From Kitasatospora albolonga (lineage in GTDB: Bacteria; Actinomycetota; Actinomycetes; Streptomycetales; Streptomycetaceae): a stretch of DNA of 64,000 nucleotides. Where the stretch lies: assembly GCA_002082585.1 (NCBI GenBank), contig CP020563.1, positions 6,380,001 through 6,444,000 on the forward strand, read 5' to 3'. Every line of letters starts with the position of its first letter. The stretch's first letter is position 1. The translations under genes and the position numbers were made by a program. Shown piece by piece: positions 1 through 8,016 of this stretch. Below the pieces are notes generated by a model. It worked only from the letters and a program-made list of their open reading frames with translations, had not been told where the DNA came from and ran no database searches.

Positions 1-604
1 ACCTGATGTCCAGCAGCTTGCGCACGGTCGACCGGGCACCGTCGCAGCCGACCAGGTAGCTGCCCCGCCACCAGGTCGAACGGGGCTCCTTGGTGTGGAC
101 CGTGACGCCGTCGGGGTCCTGCTCCAGGGTGTCGACGCGGCTGAGCGGGACCAGCTTCACCAGCGGCGCCGCCGCGACCGCCGCGCGCAGGGCCTCCGCC
201 AGCGAGTGCTGCGGGATGTGGAGGGGCGCCGGGAGGAGCGGGGCGTCGTCGTCACCGAAACCGCCGGAGTCACTGAACCCACGGGAGCCACCGAAGCCAC
301 CGGCGTCCCCGGAACCGTCACCGAAGCCCCCGGACCCCGTCCCCAGCGGCACGTCACGGACCAGCTGCTTCCGGCGCATCGAGCGCCAGCCGCTCCACCG
401 CAGCCCGTCCTTCTCCAGGGGGGCGGCGCCGAGGCGCGCCACGAGGTCGGCGGTGTCCTCACGCAGCACGACCGTGCGGGCGAGACGTGCTTCCTCCGTC
501 CCGGGCCCCTCGTCGAGGAGCACGCTCGGGACGCCCTGGGCGGCCAGGGCCAGCGACAGCGTCAGACCGACGGGTCCGGCGCCGACGACGATCACCGGGT
601 CCAC
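1..604 (-). CDS. FAD-dependent monooxygenase, C-terminally cut by window edge
   Basis: Partial gene: about 201 N-terminal residues are present and the frame stays open to base 1. The protein begins MDPVIVVGAGPVGLTLSLAL, a textbook Rossmann GxGxxG FAD-binding motif, and near the window edge has the 'DGARSTVR' motif typical of the phenol hydroxylase/PheA/TetX-type flavin monooxygenases (FAD_binding_3 family). The GTG start at 604 is chosen because a GGAGGAG ribosome binding site lies just upstream (about 612-618) and it places the dinucleotide motif at the very N-terminus. Between about residues 83 and 115 there is a Gly/Ser/Asp-rich stretch with repeated GGFG units that is not expected in this family. 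Such enzymes hydroxylate aromatic or polyketide substrates; the substrate cannot be inferred. Family assignment is firm, function unknown. Confidence 0.85.
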   Translation of the reverse strand, partial: MDPVIVVGAGPVGLTLSLALAAQGVPSVLLDEGPGTEEARLARTVVLREDTADLVARLGAAPLEKDGLRWSGWRSMRRKQLVRDVPLGTGSGGFGDGSGDAGGFGGSRGFSDSGGFGDDDAPLLPAPLHIPQHSLAEALRAAVAAAPLVKLVPLSRVDTLEQDPDGVTVHTKEPRSTWWRGSYLVGCDGARSTVRKLLDIR

Positions 605-676
605 GGCGCGTCTCCTCCGGCCCGTACGGTCAAGCGGAACGTGGCAGTCGAAGCCGGGTGCGTGATCACAGAACGT

Positions 677-705
677 ATGCAACCCATTGGGGGTGCTTGC
701 GTCAA
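677..705 (-). promoter_or_regulatory. Candidate promoter of the FAD monooxygenase
   Basis: On the minus strand TTGACG (700-705) is followed after 17 bp by TTGCAT (677-682), 72 bp before the GTG start. The -35 is good; the -10 lacks the usual A at position 2, so this is tentative. Confidence 0.35.
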
Positions 706-710
706 GTGAC

Positions 711-740
711 CGAGGCAGCGACGCGTGCGCCGCTGCCTCG
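711..740 (-). terminator. Terminator of the gluABCD operon
   Basis: Perfect 10-bp arms CGAGGCAGCG / CGCTGCCTCG around a 10-nt loop, about 30 bp past the gluD stop codon. It also separates the operon from the monooxygenase promoter. Confidence 0.7.
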
Positions 741-770
741 AATGCTTCCGCCGGGAGAGACCGGTGAGGG

Positions 771-1724
771 TCAGTCCTTCGCCACTCCGGCCCCACCGGC
801 ACCGTCGGTCGCGGCGCCTGCGCCCCCTGCGCCCCCCGCACCGTCGGCGTTCGTGCCGAACGTGCCGGCCGTCGCGTCGATGGTCCCGGGGGCCTGGACG
901 GCCGGCGCTACCGCGATGCCGGTCTTGGCGCGGCGGCCGCGCTTCTCGATCCAGGTGGCCAGCGACGAGAGCAGCAGACAGAGCACGATGTAGATCGTGC
1001 CGATGACGGCGATCGTCGAGACGTACGGGTACTGGCCGTTCACCTGCGTGTTGGAGGCGATCAGCCGCGCGGTCTGGAGCAGCTCCGGGTACAGGATGAT
1101 GAAGCCGAGCGAGGTGTCCTTGAGGGTCACCACGAGCTGGCTGATGATCGTCGGCAGCATCGACCGGATGGCCTGCGGCATCAGGACGGTGACCATGACC
1201 TGCGTCTTGCTCATGCCGAGCGCGTACGCGGCCTCGCTCTGGCCCCGGGGAACGGCGTTGACGCCGGCGCGCAGCACCTCGGCCTGGACACAGCCGTTGT
1301 AGACGGAGAGACCCGCGGCCAGCGCCCACATCGAGTGGTCGGTGAGGAAGCCGACCCAGATCGCGTAGATCGTGATGAGCAGCGGGAGCGAGCGGAACAG
1401 CTCGATGAAGGTGGTCGCCGCCCAGCGGACCGGCTTGTGGTCGGAGAGGCGGCCCACCGCGAGCACCACACCGAGGACGAGCGAGCCGATCGCGGCCAGA
1501 CCGAACGCCTTGAGGGTGGCGACGAGGGCGTCGGCGATGTTCTGCCGGATGCCCGCGTAGTTGAAGATGTCCCACATCTCGGGGGCCAGATGGCCCTTGT
1601 CGGCCAGCCGCAGCACGCTGACGCCGATCAGGGCCGCGATGACGAGGGTGCCGACGACGGCGTAGATCCGGTTGCGGACGACGGCCTTGGGACCCGGGGC
1701 GTCGTAGAGAACGCTGGCGCTCAT
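771..1724 (-). CDS. gluD: Glutamate ABC transporter permease GluD
   Basis: 317-residue inner-membrane permease of the polar amino acid (HisM) family, the second permease subunit of the glutamate importer. Hydrophobic segments begin near residue 22 and recur to about residue 265. The cytoplasmic EAA loop that contacts the ATPase is visible as SEAAYALGMSKTQVMVTVLM around residues 183-202. The last 50 residues are a low-complexity Ala/Gly/Asp/Thr tail without predicted structure. It is the last gene of a gluABCD operon and its ATG overlaps the gluC stop codon by 4 bp (ATGA), implying translational coupling. Homology to the gluD of Corynebacterium and Streptomyces is inferred from order and motifs. 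Confidence 0.93.
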   Translation of the reverse strand: MSASVLYDAPGPKAVVRNRIYAVVGTLVIAALIGVSVLRLADKGHLAPEMWDIFNYAGIRQNIADALVATLKAFGLAAIGSLVLGVVLAVGRLSDHKPVRWAATTFIELFRSLPLLITIYAIWVGFLTDHSMWALAAGLSVYNGCVQAEVLRAGVNAVPRGQSEAAYALGMSKTQVMVTVLMPQAIRSMLPTIISQLVVTLKDTSLGFIILYPELLQTARLIASNTQVNGQYPYVSTIAVIGTIYIVLCLLLSSLATWIEKRGRRAKTGIAVAPAVQAPGTIDATAGTFGTNADGAGGAGGAGAATDGAGGAGVAKD

Positions 1725-2368
1725 CGGGCGACCTCCATGCGACGCTCCAGCAGCCGGAAGAGGCCGCTGATGGTAAACGTGACGACCAGGTAGCCGAGGG
1801 CCACCCAGATGAAGACGGGGATGATCGCGTACCCCTGGTCGCTCATCAGCTTCTGCCAGCCGAAGAGTTCGGTGTTGCTGAAGGCGCCGGCGATCGCGGA
1901 GTTCTTGGTGAGCGCGATGAAGATGCTGCTCATCGGCGGGATGACGGTCCGGGTCGCCTGGGGGAACACCACGATGCGCAGGGTCTGGGCGAACGTCATA
2001 CCGATCGAGCGGGCGGCCTCGGCCTGCCCCAGCGGCACGGTGTTGATGCCGGAGCGGACCGCCTCGCAGACGAACGAGGAGGTGTAGAAGCCGAGGGCCA
2101 GCGAGCCGAGGACGAACGGGCTCATCCCCGGGAAGAGGATCTCCGGCACGACGAAGAAGAAGATGAGGAAGAGCAGCGTCAGGGGGGTGTTGCGCATCAG
2201 CGTCACCCAGGCCGTGCCGAAGTACCGCAGCGGCGGCACCGGCGAGACCCGGAAACCGGCGATGACGACACCGAGTACCAGGGCGATAACCGAGCTGACG
2301 GCGGTGATCGACACGGTTCCTATGAAGCCGTCGCGGAACTCTGGGAAATTGTCGAGCAGTACGTTCAT
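1721..2368 (-). CDS. gluC: Glutamate ABC transporter permease GluC
   Basis: 215-residue permease of the polar amino acid ABC family with about five membrane segments and the EAA loop GQAEAARSIGMTFAQTLRIV near residues 110-129. It should pair with GluD to form the membrane pore. The start lies 150 bp beyond the gluB stop, a gap that contains a large stem-loop (2413-2466), whereas gluD follows with a 4-bp overlap; the two permeases are therefore likely translated together and at a lower level than the binding protein. Confidence 0.93.
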   Translation of the reverse strand: MNVLLDNFPEFRDGFIGTVSITAVSSVIALVLGVVIAGFRVSPVPPLRYFGTAWVTLMRNTPLTLLFLIFFFVVPEILFPGMSPFVLGSLALGFYTSSFVCEAVRSGINTVPLGQAEAARSIGMTFAQTLRIVVFPQATRTVIPPMSSIFIALTKNSAIAGAFSNTELFGWQKLMSDQGYAIIPVFIWVALGYLVVTFTISGLFRLLERRMEVAR

Positions 2369-2412
2369 GAGGTCTCCGCGTCGGCGGTCAGCGGCATCAG
2401 GGCAGGGGAAGG

Positions 2413-2466
2413 GGCGCCCCGTACGTCCGCCGTGCCCATGGGGCGGGCGGCGGCGTACGGGACGCC
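2413..2466 (-). promoter_or_regulatory. Intercistronic stem-loop between gluB and gluC
   Basis: Arms GGCGCCCCGTACG (2413-2425) and CGTACGGGACGCC (2454-2466) pair with a single C/A mismatch and enclose a further GC-rich inner hairpin. It sits about 55 nt after the gluB stop and 50 nt before gluC. Such hairpins commonly stabilise the binding-protein mRNA or partly terminate before permease genes. The structure is seen; the role is inferred. Confidence 0.55.
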
Positions 2467-2520
2467 TGAGTCACACGGGGTGCGTCGGTGACGGATATCG
2501 GCCGTGGCGGGCCGACGGTG

Positions 2521-3441
2521 TCAGTAGCGCTCGAGGGCCGGCGGGTCGATGTAGTCCGCGCCGGACAGGCCCAGAGTGGCCTCGTAGATCTTCTTGTACG
2601 TGCCGTCCTTGACGCGGTTCTCCAGCGAGGTGTTGATGGCCTCGCGCAGCACCTTGTCGTCCTTGTCCAGGCCGACACCGTAGGGCTCCTCGGTGAACGG
2701 CTTGCCGACGACCTTGAGCTTGCCGGAGTTGGCGGCGGCGTAACCCTTGAGGATCGAGTCGTCCGTGGTGACGGCGTCGATCTGCTTGGTCAGCAGCTGC
2801 TGCACGCAGTCGGAGTACTTGGCCAGCTCGACGACGCTCGCGCCGTACTCGGGCTTCTTGATCTCCTGGAGCGGCGTGGAACCGACGATCGAGCAGACCT
2901 TCTTGCCCTTCACCGAGTCCTTGCCGGTGATCGAGTCGTCGTCCTTGCGCACCAGGAGGTCCGCGCCGGCCTTGTAGTACGGACCGGCGAAGCCGACCTG
3001 CTTCTTGCGCTCGTCGTTGATCGTGTACGTGCCGACGTAGTAGTCGACCTGGGCCTTGGAGATGGCCGTCTCACGGACGCCGGAGTCGACGGTCTTCCAC
3101 TCGATCTGCTTGTCCGTGAAACCGAGGTCCGCCGCGATCATCTTGGCGATCTCGATGTCGAAGCCGGAGCGCTCCCTGGTCGACTGGTCCTCGAAGCCGA
3201 GGTAGGGCTGGTCGGCCTTGGCGCCGATGATCAGCTTGCCGCGCTGCTTCGCATTCTTGAAGACCGGCGAGTCCAGGGTGACGTCCTTGGCGGCGGTGTA
3301 CGTGGGCAGCGCGGGGGCCTCGGCGCCGTCCTTGCCGCCGCCCGGTTTGTCACCGGCGGACCCCTCCTTGCCACCACACGCGGTCGCGGTCAGGGCGAGG
3401 ACGGCGATGGCCGCGACGGCGGCCGACTTGCGGAGCTTCAT
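2521..3441 (-). CDS. gluB: Glutamate-binding lipoprotein GluB
   Basis: 306-residue extracellular solute-binding protein of the SBP_bac_3 family. It starts MKLRKSAAVAAIAVLALTA and has a lipobox ending at Cys22, so it should be lipid-anchored on the outer face of the membrane. A Gly/Lys-rich linker follows. The binding fold shows family hallmarks such as 'LIIGAKADQPYLGFED' and 'SGFDIEIAKMIAADLGF'. It captures glutamate and hands it to GluC/GluD. It is the second gene of the operon. Confidence 0.93.
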   Translation of the reverse strand: MKLRKSAAVAAIAVLALTATACGGKEGSAGDKPGGGKDGAEAPALPTYTAAKDVTLDSPVFKNAKQRGKLIIGAKADQPYLGFEDQSTRERSGFDIEIAKMIAADLGFTDKQIEWKTVDSGVRETAISKAQVDYYVGTYTINDERKKQVGFAGPYYKAGADLLVRKDDDSITGKDSVKGKKVCSIVGSTPLQEIKKPEYGASVVELAKYSDCVQQLLTKQIDAVTTDDSILKGYAAANSGKLKVVGKPFTEEPYGVGLDKDDKVLREAINTSLENRVKDGTYKKIYEATLGLSGADYIDPPALERY

Positions 3442-3480
3442 GTGAGTTTCCTTATGCCGTGGGTCGTTGTCGTCAGTCGT

Positions 3481-3560
3481 CGGACGTCGGTGGTGCCGCC
3501 GGATGCCGGTGGTGAAGGCATCGACGCCAGGGGTGAAAGGCCGACGTCAGTGGTGAAGGA
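3481..3560 (-). repeat. Degenerate tandem repeat starting at the gluA 3' end
   Basis: Four imperfect copies of a roughly 20-bp unit (plus-strand core CGACGTCAGTGGTGAAGG) start at 3481, 3500, 3522 and 3542. The last copy holds the final codons and stop of gluA; the others fill the gluA-gluB gap. Confidence 0.6.
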
Positions 3561-4332
3561 TCTTCGACAGGAAGTCCTTGGCCCGGTCGCTGCGCGGATT
3601 GCTGAAGAACTGCTCGGGCGTGGCCTCTTCGACGATCTTTCCGTCCGCCATGAACACCACGCGGTTGGCGGCCGAACGGGCGAAGCCCATCTCGTGGGTG
3701 ACGACGATCATCGTCATCCCGTCCCGGGCCAGCTGCTGCATGACCTCGAGAACCTCGTTGATCATCTCCGGGTCGAGAGCCGACGTGGGCTCGTCGAAGA
3801 GCATGACCTTCGGGTCCATCGCCAACGCCCGCGCGATCGCGACGCGTTGCTGCTGGCCCCCGGAGAGCTGTGCCGGGTACTTCTCGGCCTGCGCCCCGAC
3901 GCCCACACGGTCGAGCAGGGCCCGGGCCTTCTCCTCCGCGGCCTTCTTGTCCGTCTTGCGGACCTTGACCTGGCCCAGCATGACGTTCTCCAGCACCGTC
4001 TTGTGTGCGAAGAGATTGAACGACTGGAAGACCATGCCCACGTCGGCGCGCAGCCGGGCCAGCTCCTTGCCCTCCTGGGGCAGGGGCTTGCCGTCGATCG
4101 AGATCGCGCCCGAATCGATCGTCTCCAAGCGGTTGATCGTGCGGCACAGCGTGGACTTCCCGGACCCGGAGGGCCCGATGACAACCACGACCTCGCCACG
4201 GGCGATGGTCAGGTCGATGTCCTGGAGCACATGCAGCGCGCCGAAGTGCTTGTTGACGTTGCTCAGTACGACAAGGTCGTCTCCCGCGGGCGCGGCGTCC
4301 TCGGCGGCCTTGGTCACTGAAACTCCGCTCAT
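3547..4332 (-). CDS. gluA: Glutamate ABC transporter ATP-binding protein GluA
   Basis: 261-residue ABC ATPase that powers the importer from the cytoplasm. Walker [10 protein letters not shown] at residues 53-61, signature LSGGQQQR and Walker [12 protein letters not shown] are all intact, as is the switch region VVTHEMGFA. Compared with the Corynebacterium protein it has about 20 extra N-terminal residues; the ATG at 4332 is supported by a GAGGAGG ribosome binding site about 17 nt upstream, a rather long spacing, so an internal start cannot be excluded. First gene of the operon, divergent from gluR. Confidence 0.94.
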   Translation of the reverse strand: MSGVSVTKAAEDAAPAGDDLVVLSNVNKHFGALHVLQDIDLTIARGEVVVVIGPSGSGKSTLCRTINRLETIDSGAISIDGKPLPQEGKELARLRADVGMVFQSFNLFAHKTVLENVMLGQVKVRKTDKKAAEEKARALLDRVGVGAQAEKYPAQLSGGQQQRVAIARALAMDPKVMLFDEPTSALDPEMINEVLEVMQQLARDGMTMIVVTHEMGFARSAANRVVFMADGKIVEEATPEQFFSNPRSDRAKDFLSKILHH

Positions 4333-4370
4333 CGGCTTCTTGCTCCGTCCTCCTCGGGTTCCAAGGACAC

Positions 4371-4398
4371 TAATGACGCGGTGCGACCAGCGTCATTA
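4371..4398. promoter_or_regulatory. Inverted repeat upstream of gluA, candidate GluR operator
   Basis: Perfect 9-bp arms TAATGACGC (4371-4379) and GCGTCATTA (4390-4398), 10-bp spacer, 39-66 bp before the gluA start. The same TGACGC/GCGTCA half-sites recur at 4650-4670 beside gluR. Confidence 0.65.
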
Positions 4399-4649
4399 CA
4401 TCTGAGCGGAAATTGAGCATAACGATCCGGCGGCAACCGGACACTCCGCGTGAAGGGGACGCCACGAACGGCGCCGGGGCGTACCGGGTGCATAACGGAA
4501 ACCCCGCTGTAACCGGCAGCCCCTTGACTGGCATACCGGTCATCGGCGTGGATGCCCTGTGCGGGAAATGAACATGAAGCACCGCTGAACGGAAAGTCTC
4601 CCCGGGGACCTTCCACAAGAAGCGGCGCGGAACATCGGATACCGCTCCG
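4399..4649. other. Divergent gluA-gluR intergenic region
   Basis: The 407-bp gap 4333-4739 holds no convincing gene. On the minus strand TATGCT near 4413-4418 is a candidate gluA -10. On the plus strand TTGACT at 4524-4529 is the best -35 for gluR, but no clear -10 follows. The region is somewhat richer in A/T than the flanking genes. Confidence 0.4.
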
Positions 4650-4670
4650 TGACGCCGTGCGACGGCGTCA
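4650..4670. promoter_or_regulatory. Inverted repeat upstream of gluR, candidate GluR operator
   Basis: Perfect 8-bp arms TGACGCCG (4650-4657) and CGGCGTCA (4663-4670), 5-bp spacer, 70 bp before the gluR start. A third CGTCAA half-site lies at 4687-4692, 21 bp after CGTCAT at 4666, two helical turns. Confidence 0.6.
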
Positions 4671-4739
4671 TGAACGAGACCGGTTACGTCAATGGGTCCG
4701 GGCGGTACCCCACGGCCCGGGGAGACGGAGAGGAGGGCC

Positions 4740-5432
4740 ATGAGACTGCTGCTCGTCGAGGACGACGACCATGTCGCGGCGGCCCTGTCCGCCGTGCTCG
4801 CCCGGCACGGGTTCAAGGTCGTGCACGCCCGCAACGGCGAGGAGGCCCTGCGCGCCCTCCTGCCCGCCGAGAAGGAGCCCTTCGGGGTGATCCTCCTCGA
4901 CCTCGGCCTGCCCGACCAGGACGGCTACGAGGTCTGCGGCAAGATCCGCAAGCGCACCGCGACCCCGGTCATCATGGTGACCGCCCGCGCCGACGTGCGC
5001 TCGCGCATCCACGGCCTCAACCTCGGCGCCGACGACTACGTCGTGAAGCCCTACGACACCGGCGAACTGCTCGCCCGCATCCACGCCGTCGCCCGGCGCA
5101 CCACCAGCGGCGAGGACACCGCCCCGACCCCCGTCGCCGCCCTGCGCCTGGGGCCCGTACGGATCGAGCTGCCCACCCGGCGCGTCAGCGTCGACGACAC
5201 CGAAGTCCAGCTCACCCGCAAGGAGTTCGACCTCCTGGCGCTCCTCGCGCAACGCCCCGGCGTGGTCTTCCGCCGGGAACAGATCATCAGCGAGGTCTGG
5301 CGCACCAGCTGGGAGGGGACCGGGCGCACGCTGGAGGTGCACGTCGCCTCCCTGCGCTCCAAGCTGCGGCTGCCCGCCCTCATCGAGACCGTGCGGGGCG
5401 TCGGCTACCGGCTCGTCCCGCCGTCCGCGTAA
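4740..5432 (+). CDS. gluR: Response regulator GluR (OmpR family)
   Basis: 230-residue response regulator. The receiver domain has the acidic pair at residues 8-9, the phosphoacceptor Asp54 (LLDLGLPDQDGY), the conserved Thr (VMVTAR) and Lys (VVKPYD). The C-terminal half is an OmpR/PhoB winged helix ending in the usual VRGVGYRL motif. The ATG at 4740 is preferred over an upstream in-frame GTG because a GGAGAGGAGG site lies just before it. Divergent from gluABCD and followed 18 bp later by gluK. In S. coelicolor a GluR-GluK pair at this locus has been described as sensing glutamate and controlling gluABCD; synteny supports the same name here. Confidence 0.92.
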   Translation: MRLLLVEDDDHVAAALSAVLARHGFKVVHARNGEEALRALLPAEKEPFGVILLDLGLPDQDGYEVCGKIRKRTATPVIMVTARADVRSRIHGLNLGADDYVVKPYDTGELLARIHAVARRTTSGEDTAPTPVAALRLGPVRIELPTRRVSVDDTEVQLTRKEFDLLALLAQRPGVVFRREQIISEVWRTSWEGTGRTLEVHVASLRSKLRLPALIETVRGVGYRLVPPSA

Positions 5433-5450
5433 CGGGCGGGTACGTCCCCG

Positions 5451-6848
5451 GTGCGCGCCCGTCTCCTTCCGCTGCTCATCACGCTGATGGCGGCCGTCCT
5501 GCTCACCCTCGGCCTCCCGCTCGCCGTGAGCGTGGCCGCCGCCGAGCAGCAGCGCCTGGTCATCGACCGGATCGACGACACCGCCCGCTTCGCTGCCCTC
5601 GCCCAGTCCATCACCGACACCGTCCCGGCCAACGACGAGCGCCGTCAGACGCTCGCCACCGACCTGGAGGTCTACGCCGCGGTCTACGGCATCCGGGCCG
5701 GTATCTTCCACCGCAACGACCAGGCCCTGGCGAAGGCGCCGCAGACCTGGACGCTGCCCGAGACGGGGGCGGGGCGCACCGCCTTCAACGAGGCGCTGCT
5801 CGGCCGCCGTTCGCACGACCCCCCGCAGGTCTGGCCCTGGCAGCGGGGCCGCGTCGTCGTCGCCTCGCCCGTCGTGCGGGACGGCGACGTCGTCGCCGTG
5901 GTCGTCATCGACTCGCCCACCGACGAGATGCGCTCCCGCATCCTCCGGACCTGGCTGCTGATCGCCCTCGGCGAGGCCCTCGCCATGCTGGTCGCGGTCG
6001 GTGCCGCCGTCCGGCTCACCGGCTGGGTGCTGCTGCCGGTACGGGTCCTGGACGCGGCCACCCACGACATCGCCGTCGGCCGGATGCGCTCCCGGGTCGC
6101 CGCCGCCGGGGGGCCGCCCGAGCTGAGACGTCTGGCCCGGTCCTTCAACGAGATGGCCGACAACGTCGAGGACGTGCTGGAGCAGCAGCGCGCCTTCGTC
6201 GCCGACGCCTCCCACCAGCTGCGCAACCCGCTCGCCGCGCTGCTGCTGCGTATCGAGCTCCTCGCCCTGGAGCTGCCCGAGGGCAACGAGGAGATCGCCG
6301 CCGTACGCACCGAGGGCAAGCGGCTGGCCCGGGTCCTGGACGACCTCCTCGACCTGGCGCTGGCCGAGCACGCCGAGGCGGACCTCCAGCTGATCGACAT
6401 CGTCCCGCTGACCGCCGAGCGCGTCGCCTCCTGGCGCCCGATGGCGGACGGCAAGGGCGTGCGCCTGGTCCAGGACGGGGCCCCGGCCGCCACCGCCTGG
6501 GCCGACCCCGTCGCCCTCTCCAGCGCGCTGGACGCGGTCATCGACAACGCCCTGAAGTTCACGCCGGCCGGAGAGGACGTACGGGTCACGGTCACCCCGG
6601 GAGCCGCCGCGACGACCGTGGTGGTCGCCGACCGGGGGCCCGGCCTCACCGAACAGGAGCTGGAACGCGTCGGGGACCGCTTCTGGCGCTCCACCCGCCA
6701 CCAGAACGTGAGCGGGTCGGGGCTGGGGCTCTCCATCTCCCGCGTGCTGCTCGCGGCGGGCGGCGGCTCGATCACGTACGAACAGCACGAGCCGCACGGC
6801 CTGCGGGTCACCGTCTCGGTGCCGCGCGACCTGCCACCCGTCCCGTGA
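5451..6848 (+). CDS. gluK: Sensor histidine kinase GluK
   Basis: 465-residue membrane kinase. A first membrane segment lies at about residues 8-30, a roughly 135-residue extracellular sensor domain follows, then a second segment near 165-190 and a HAMP linker. The phosphoacceptor is His255 in FVADASHQLRNPLAALLLRI. The ATP-binding domain shows the N box DNALKF, G1 DRGPGL and G2 GSGLGLSISR. GTG start 18 bp after gluR; there is little ribosome-binding signal, so translational coupling is likely. Partner of GluR for glutamate sensing by synteny. Confidence 0.91.
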   Translation: MRARLLPLLITLMAAVLLTLGLPLAVSVAAAEQQRLVIDRIDDTARFAALAQSITDTVPANDERRQTLATDLEVYAAVYGIRAGIFHRNDQALAKAPQTWTLPETGAGRTAFNEALLGRRSHDPPQVWPWQRGRVVVASPVVRDGDVVAVVVIDSPTDEMRSRILRTWLLIALGEALAMLVAVGAAVRLTGWVLLPVRVLDAATHDIAVGRMRSRVAAAGGPPELRRLARSFNEMADNVEDVLEQQRAFVADASHQLRNPLAALLLRIELLALELPEGNEEIAAVRTEGKRLARVLDDLLDLALAEHAEADLQLIDIVPLTAERVASWRPMADGKGVRLVQDGAPAATAWADPVALSSALDAVIDNALKFTPAGEDVRVTVTPGAAATTVVVADRGPGLTEQELERVGDRFWRSTRHQNVSGSGLGLSISRVLLAAGGGSITYEQHEPHGLRVTVSVPRDLPPVP

Positions 6849-6850
6849 GG

Positions 6851-6918
6851 CCCGGGGCGGCGGCCCCGGGGGAGAACAACCGGCTCAGGGCGTGACCGGG
6901 CGGCGGTGGTGCCCGGTC
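6851..6918. terminator. Twin hairpins between gluK and the TAXI gene
   Basis: CCCGGGGC (6851-6858) pairs with GCCCCGGG (6863-6870) over a 4-nt loop, 2 bp after the gluK stop. A second hairpin, GACCGGGC (6894-6901) with GCCCGGTC (6911-6918), overlaps the stop codon of the convergent gene, so both transcripts can be ended here. Confidence 0.6.
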
Positions 6919-7915
6919 AGGGCTTGACCGAGCGGTAGTAGTTCCTCGCGCCCTCGTGCACGTCCAGCGGGTCCGTGTAGATCGCCGTGCGCAGGTCCAC
7001 CAGCTGCGCCGCGTGCACCTCGCGCCCGATCCGGTCCCGGCTGTTGATCACGGTCCGGGTGAAAGCCTCGGTCATGGCCGGATCGGTACGGTCCGTGGTG
7101 ATGAGCAGATTGGCGACGGCCACCGTGGGCACCGCCTGGCCCTGCTGGGCGTGGCGGTAGGCGTCGGCGGGCATCAGGGCCGACCGGTAGTAGCGGGCGG
7201 AGCCGCCCTGGGACTGGAGCTTCCTGATCAGACCGGCCTCCAGCGGGATCAGCCGCACCGGATAGCGCTCCGACAGCATCTGCACCGCCCCGGTCGGCAG
7301 CCCGCCGGACCAGAAGAAGGCGTCGAGCTCCCTGTCGACCAGCCGGTCCGGCATGGTGTCGATCCCCGCCGACACCGCGGTCACATCCCGCGCCGGGTCG
7401 ATGCCCGCGGCCTTCATGAGCCGGTCCGCGACCAGCCGGACCCCGGAGCCCTCCTGGCCGACGCCGACCCGCTTGCCCCGCAGATCGGCGACCCTGTCGA
7501 TGTCGGAGCCGCGCGGGACGACCAGCTGGACGTAGTCGTCGTACAGCCGCACCATGCCCCGCAGCCGGTGGGCTCCGGGCTTGCCGTCCCGCAGATAGGT
7601 GGCCACGGCGTCGGCGGTGGCGATGGTGAAGTCCGCCTCCCCCGCCGCCACCCGCGCGAGGTTCTGCTGGGACCCCTCGCTGTTGCGGAGCCTTATCGAG
7701 ACCTCCGGCATGTCCTTGGCAAGGGCGCCTTCCAGCCGTTCCCCGTACCGCTGGTAGACCCCGCTCGGCACCCCCGTGGAGAAGGTCAGCGTCCCGCTCG
7801 GGGTCTGTTCGCCCAGAGGAAGGAGCCACCACGCGAGCAGCCCGAGCACGACCGTGAGCGCGGCGCCCGTCTGGAGGGCGAGGCGTCGGCCGGATCGGGA
7901 GGGGGCGCGGAGCAT
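6917..7915 (-). CDS. TAXI-family solute-binding protein
   Basis: 332 residues. One N-terminal hydrophobic segment (about residues 12-33) without a lipobox suggests a membrane-anchored extracellular protein. The remainder matches the TAXI (TRAP-associated extracytoplasmic immunogenic) receptor family: the start '[20 protein letters not shown]', '[19 protein letters not shown]' and '[14 protein letters not shown]' are its hallmarks. These proteins usually feed a TRAP permease, but none is visible nearby. It is convergent with gluK, which raises the possibility of a role in glutamate binding. No ribosome binding site; CAGGAT 7 nt before the ATG may be a leaderless -10. Confidence 0.82.
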   Translation of the reverse strand: MLRAPSRSGRRLALQTGAALTVVLGLLAWWLLPLGEQTPSGTLTFSTGVPSGVYQRYGERLEGALAKDMPEVSIRLRNSEGSQQNLARVAAGEADFTIATADAVATYLRDGKPGAHRLRGMVRLYDDYVQLVVPRGSDIDRVADLRGKRVGVGQEGSGVRLVADRLMKAAGIDPARDVTAVSAGIDTMPDRLVDRELDAFFWSGGLPTGAVQMLSERYPVRLIPLEAGLIRKLQSQGGSARYYRSALMPADAYRHAQQGQAVPTVAVANLLITTDRTDPAMTEAFTRTVINSRDRIGREVHAAQLVDLRTAIYTDPLDVHEGARNYYRSVKP

Positions 7916-8016
7916 GCGCGCGATCCTGCCAGCTCACCGCCGCCCTGACCAGGCCCGGCCGCGAGGGCGGACCGGGCCGGGGGAGGGTGTGCCCGGCAAC
8001 CGCCTACCCTGGTCAC

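Noticed and set aside
2488..4320. 610-codon plus-strand open frame across gluB and gluA
   Set aside because: Antisense to clear gluA and gluB genes; its protein has no recognisable motif and reflects high GC at third positions.
4689..6797. 702-codon minus-strand open frame across gluRK
   Set aside because: Antisense shadow; the plus strand encodes a complete response regulator and kinase.
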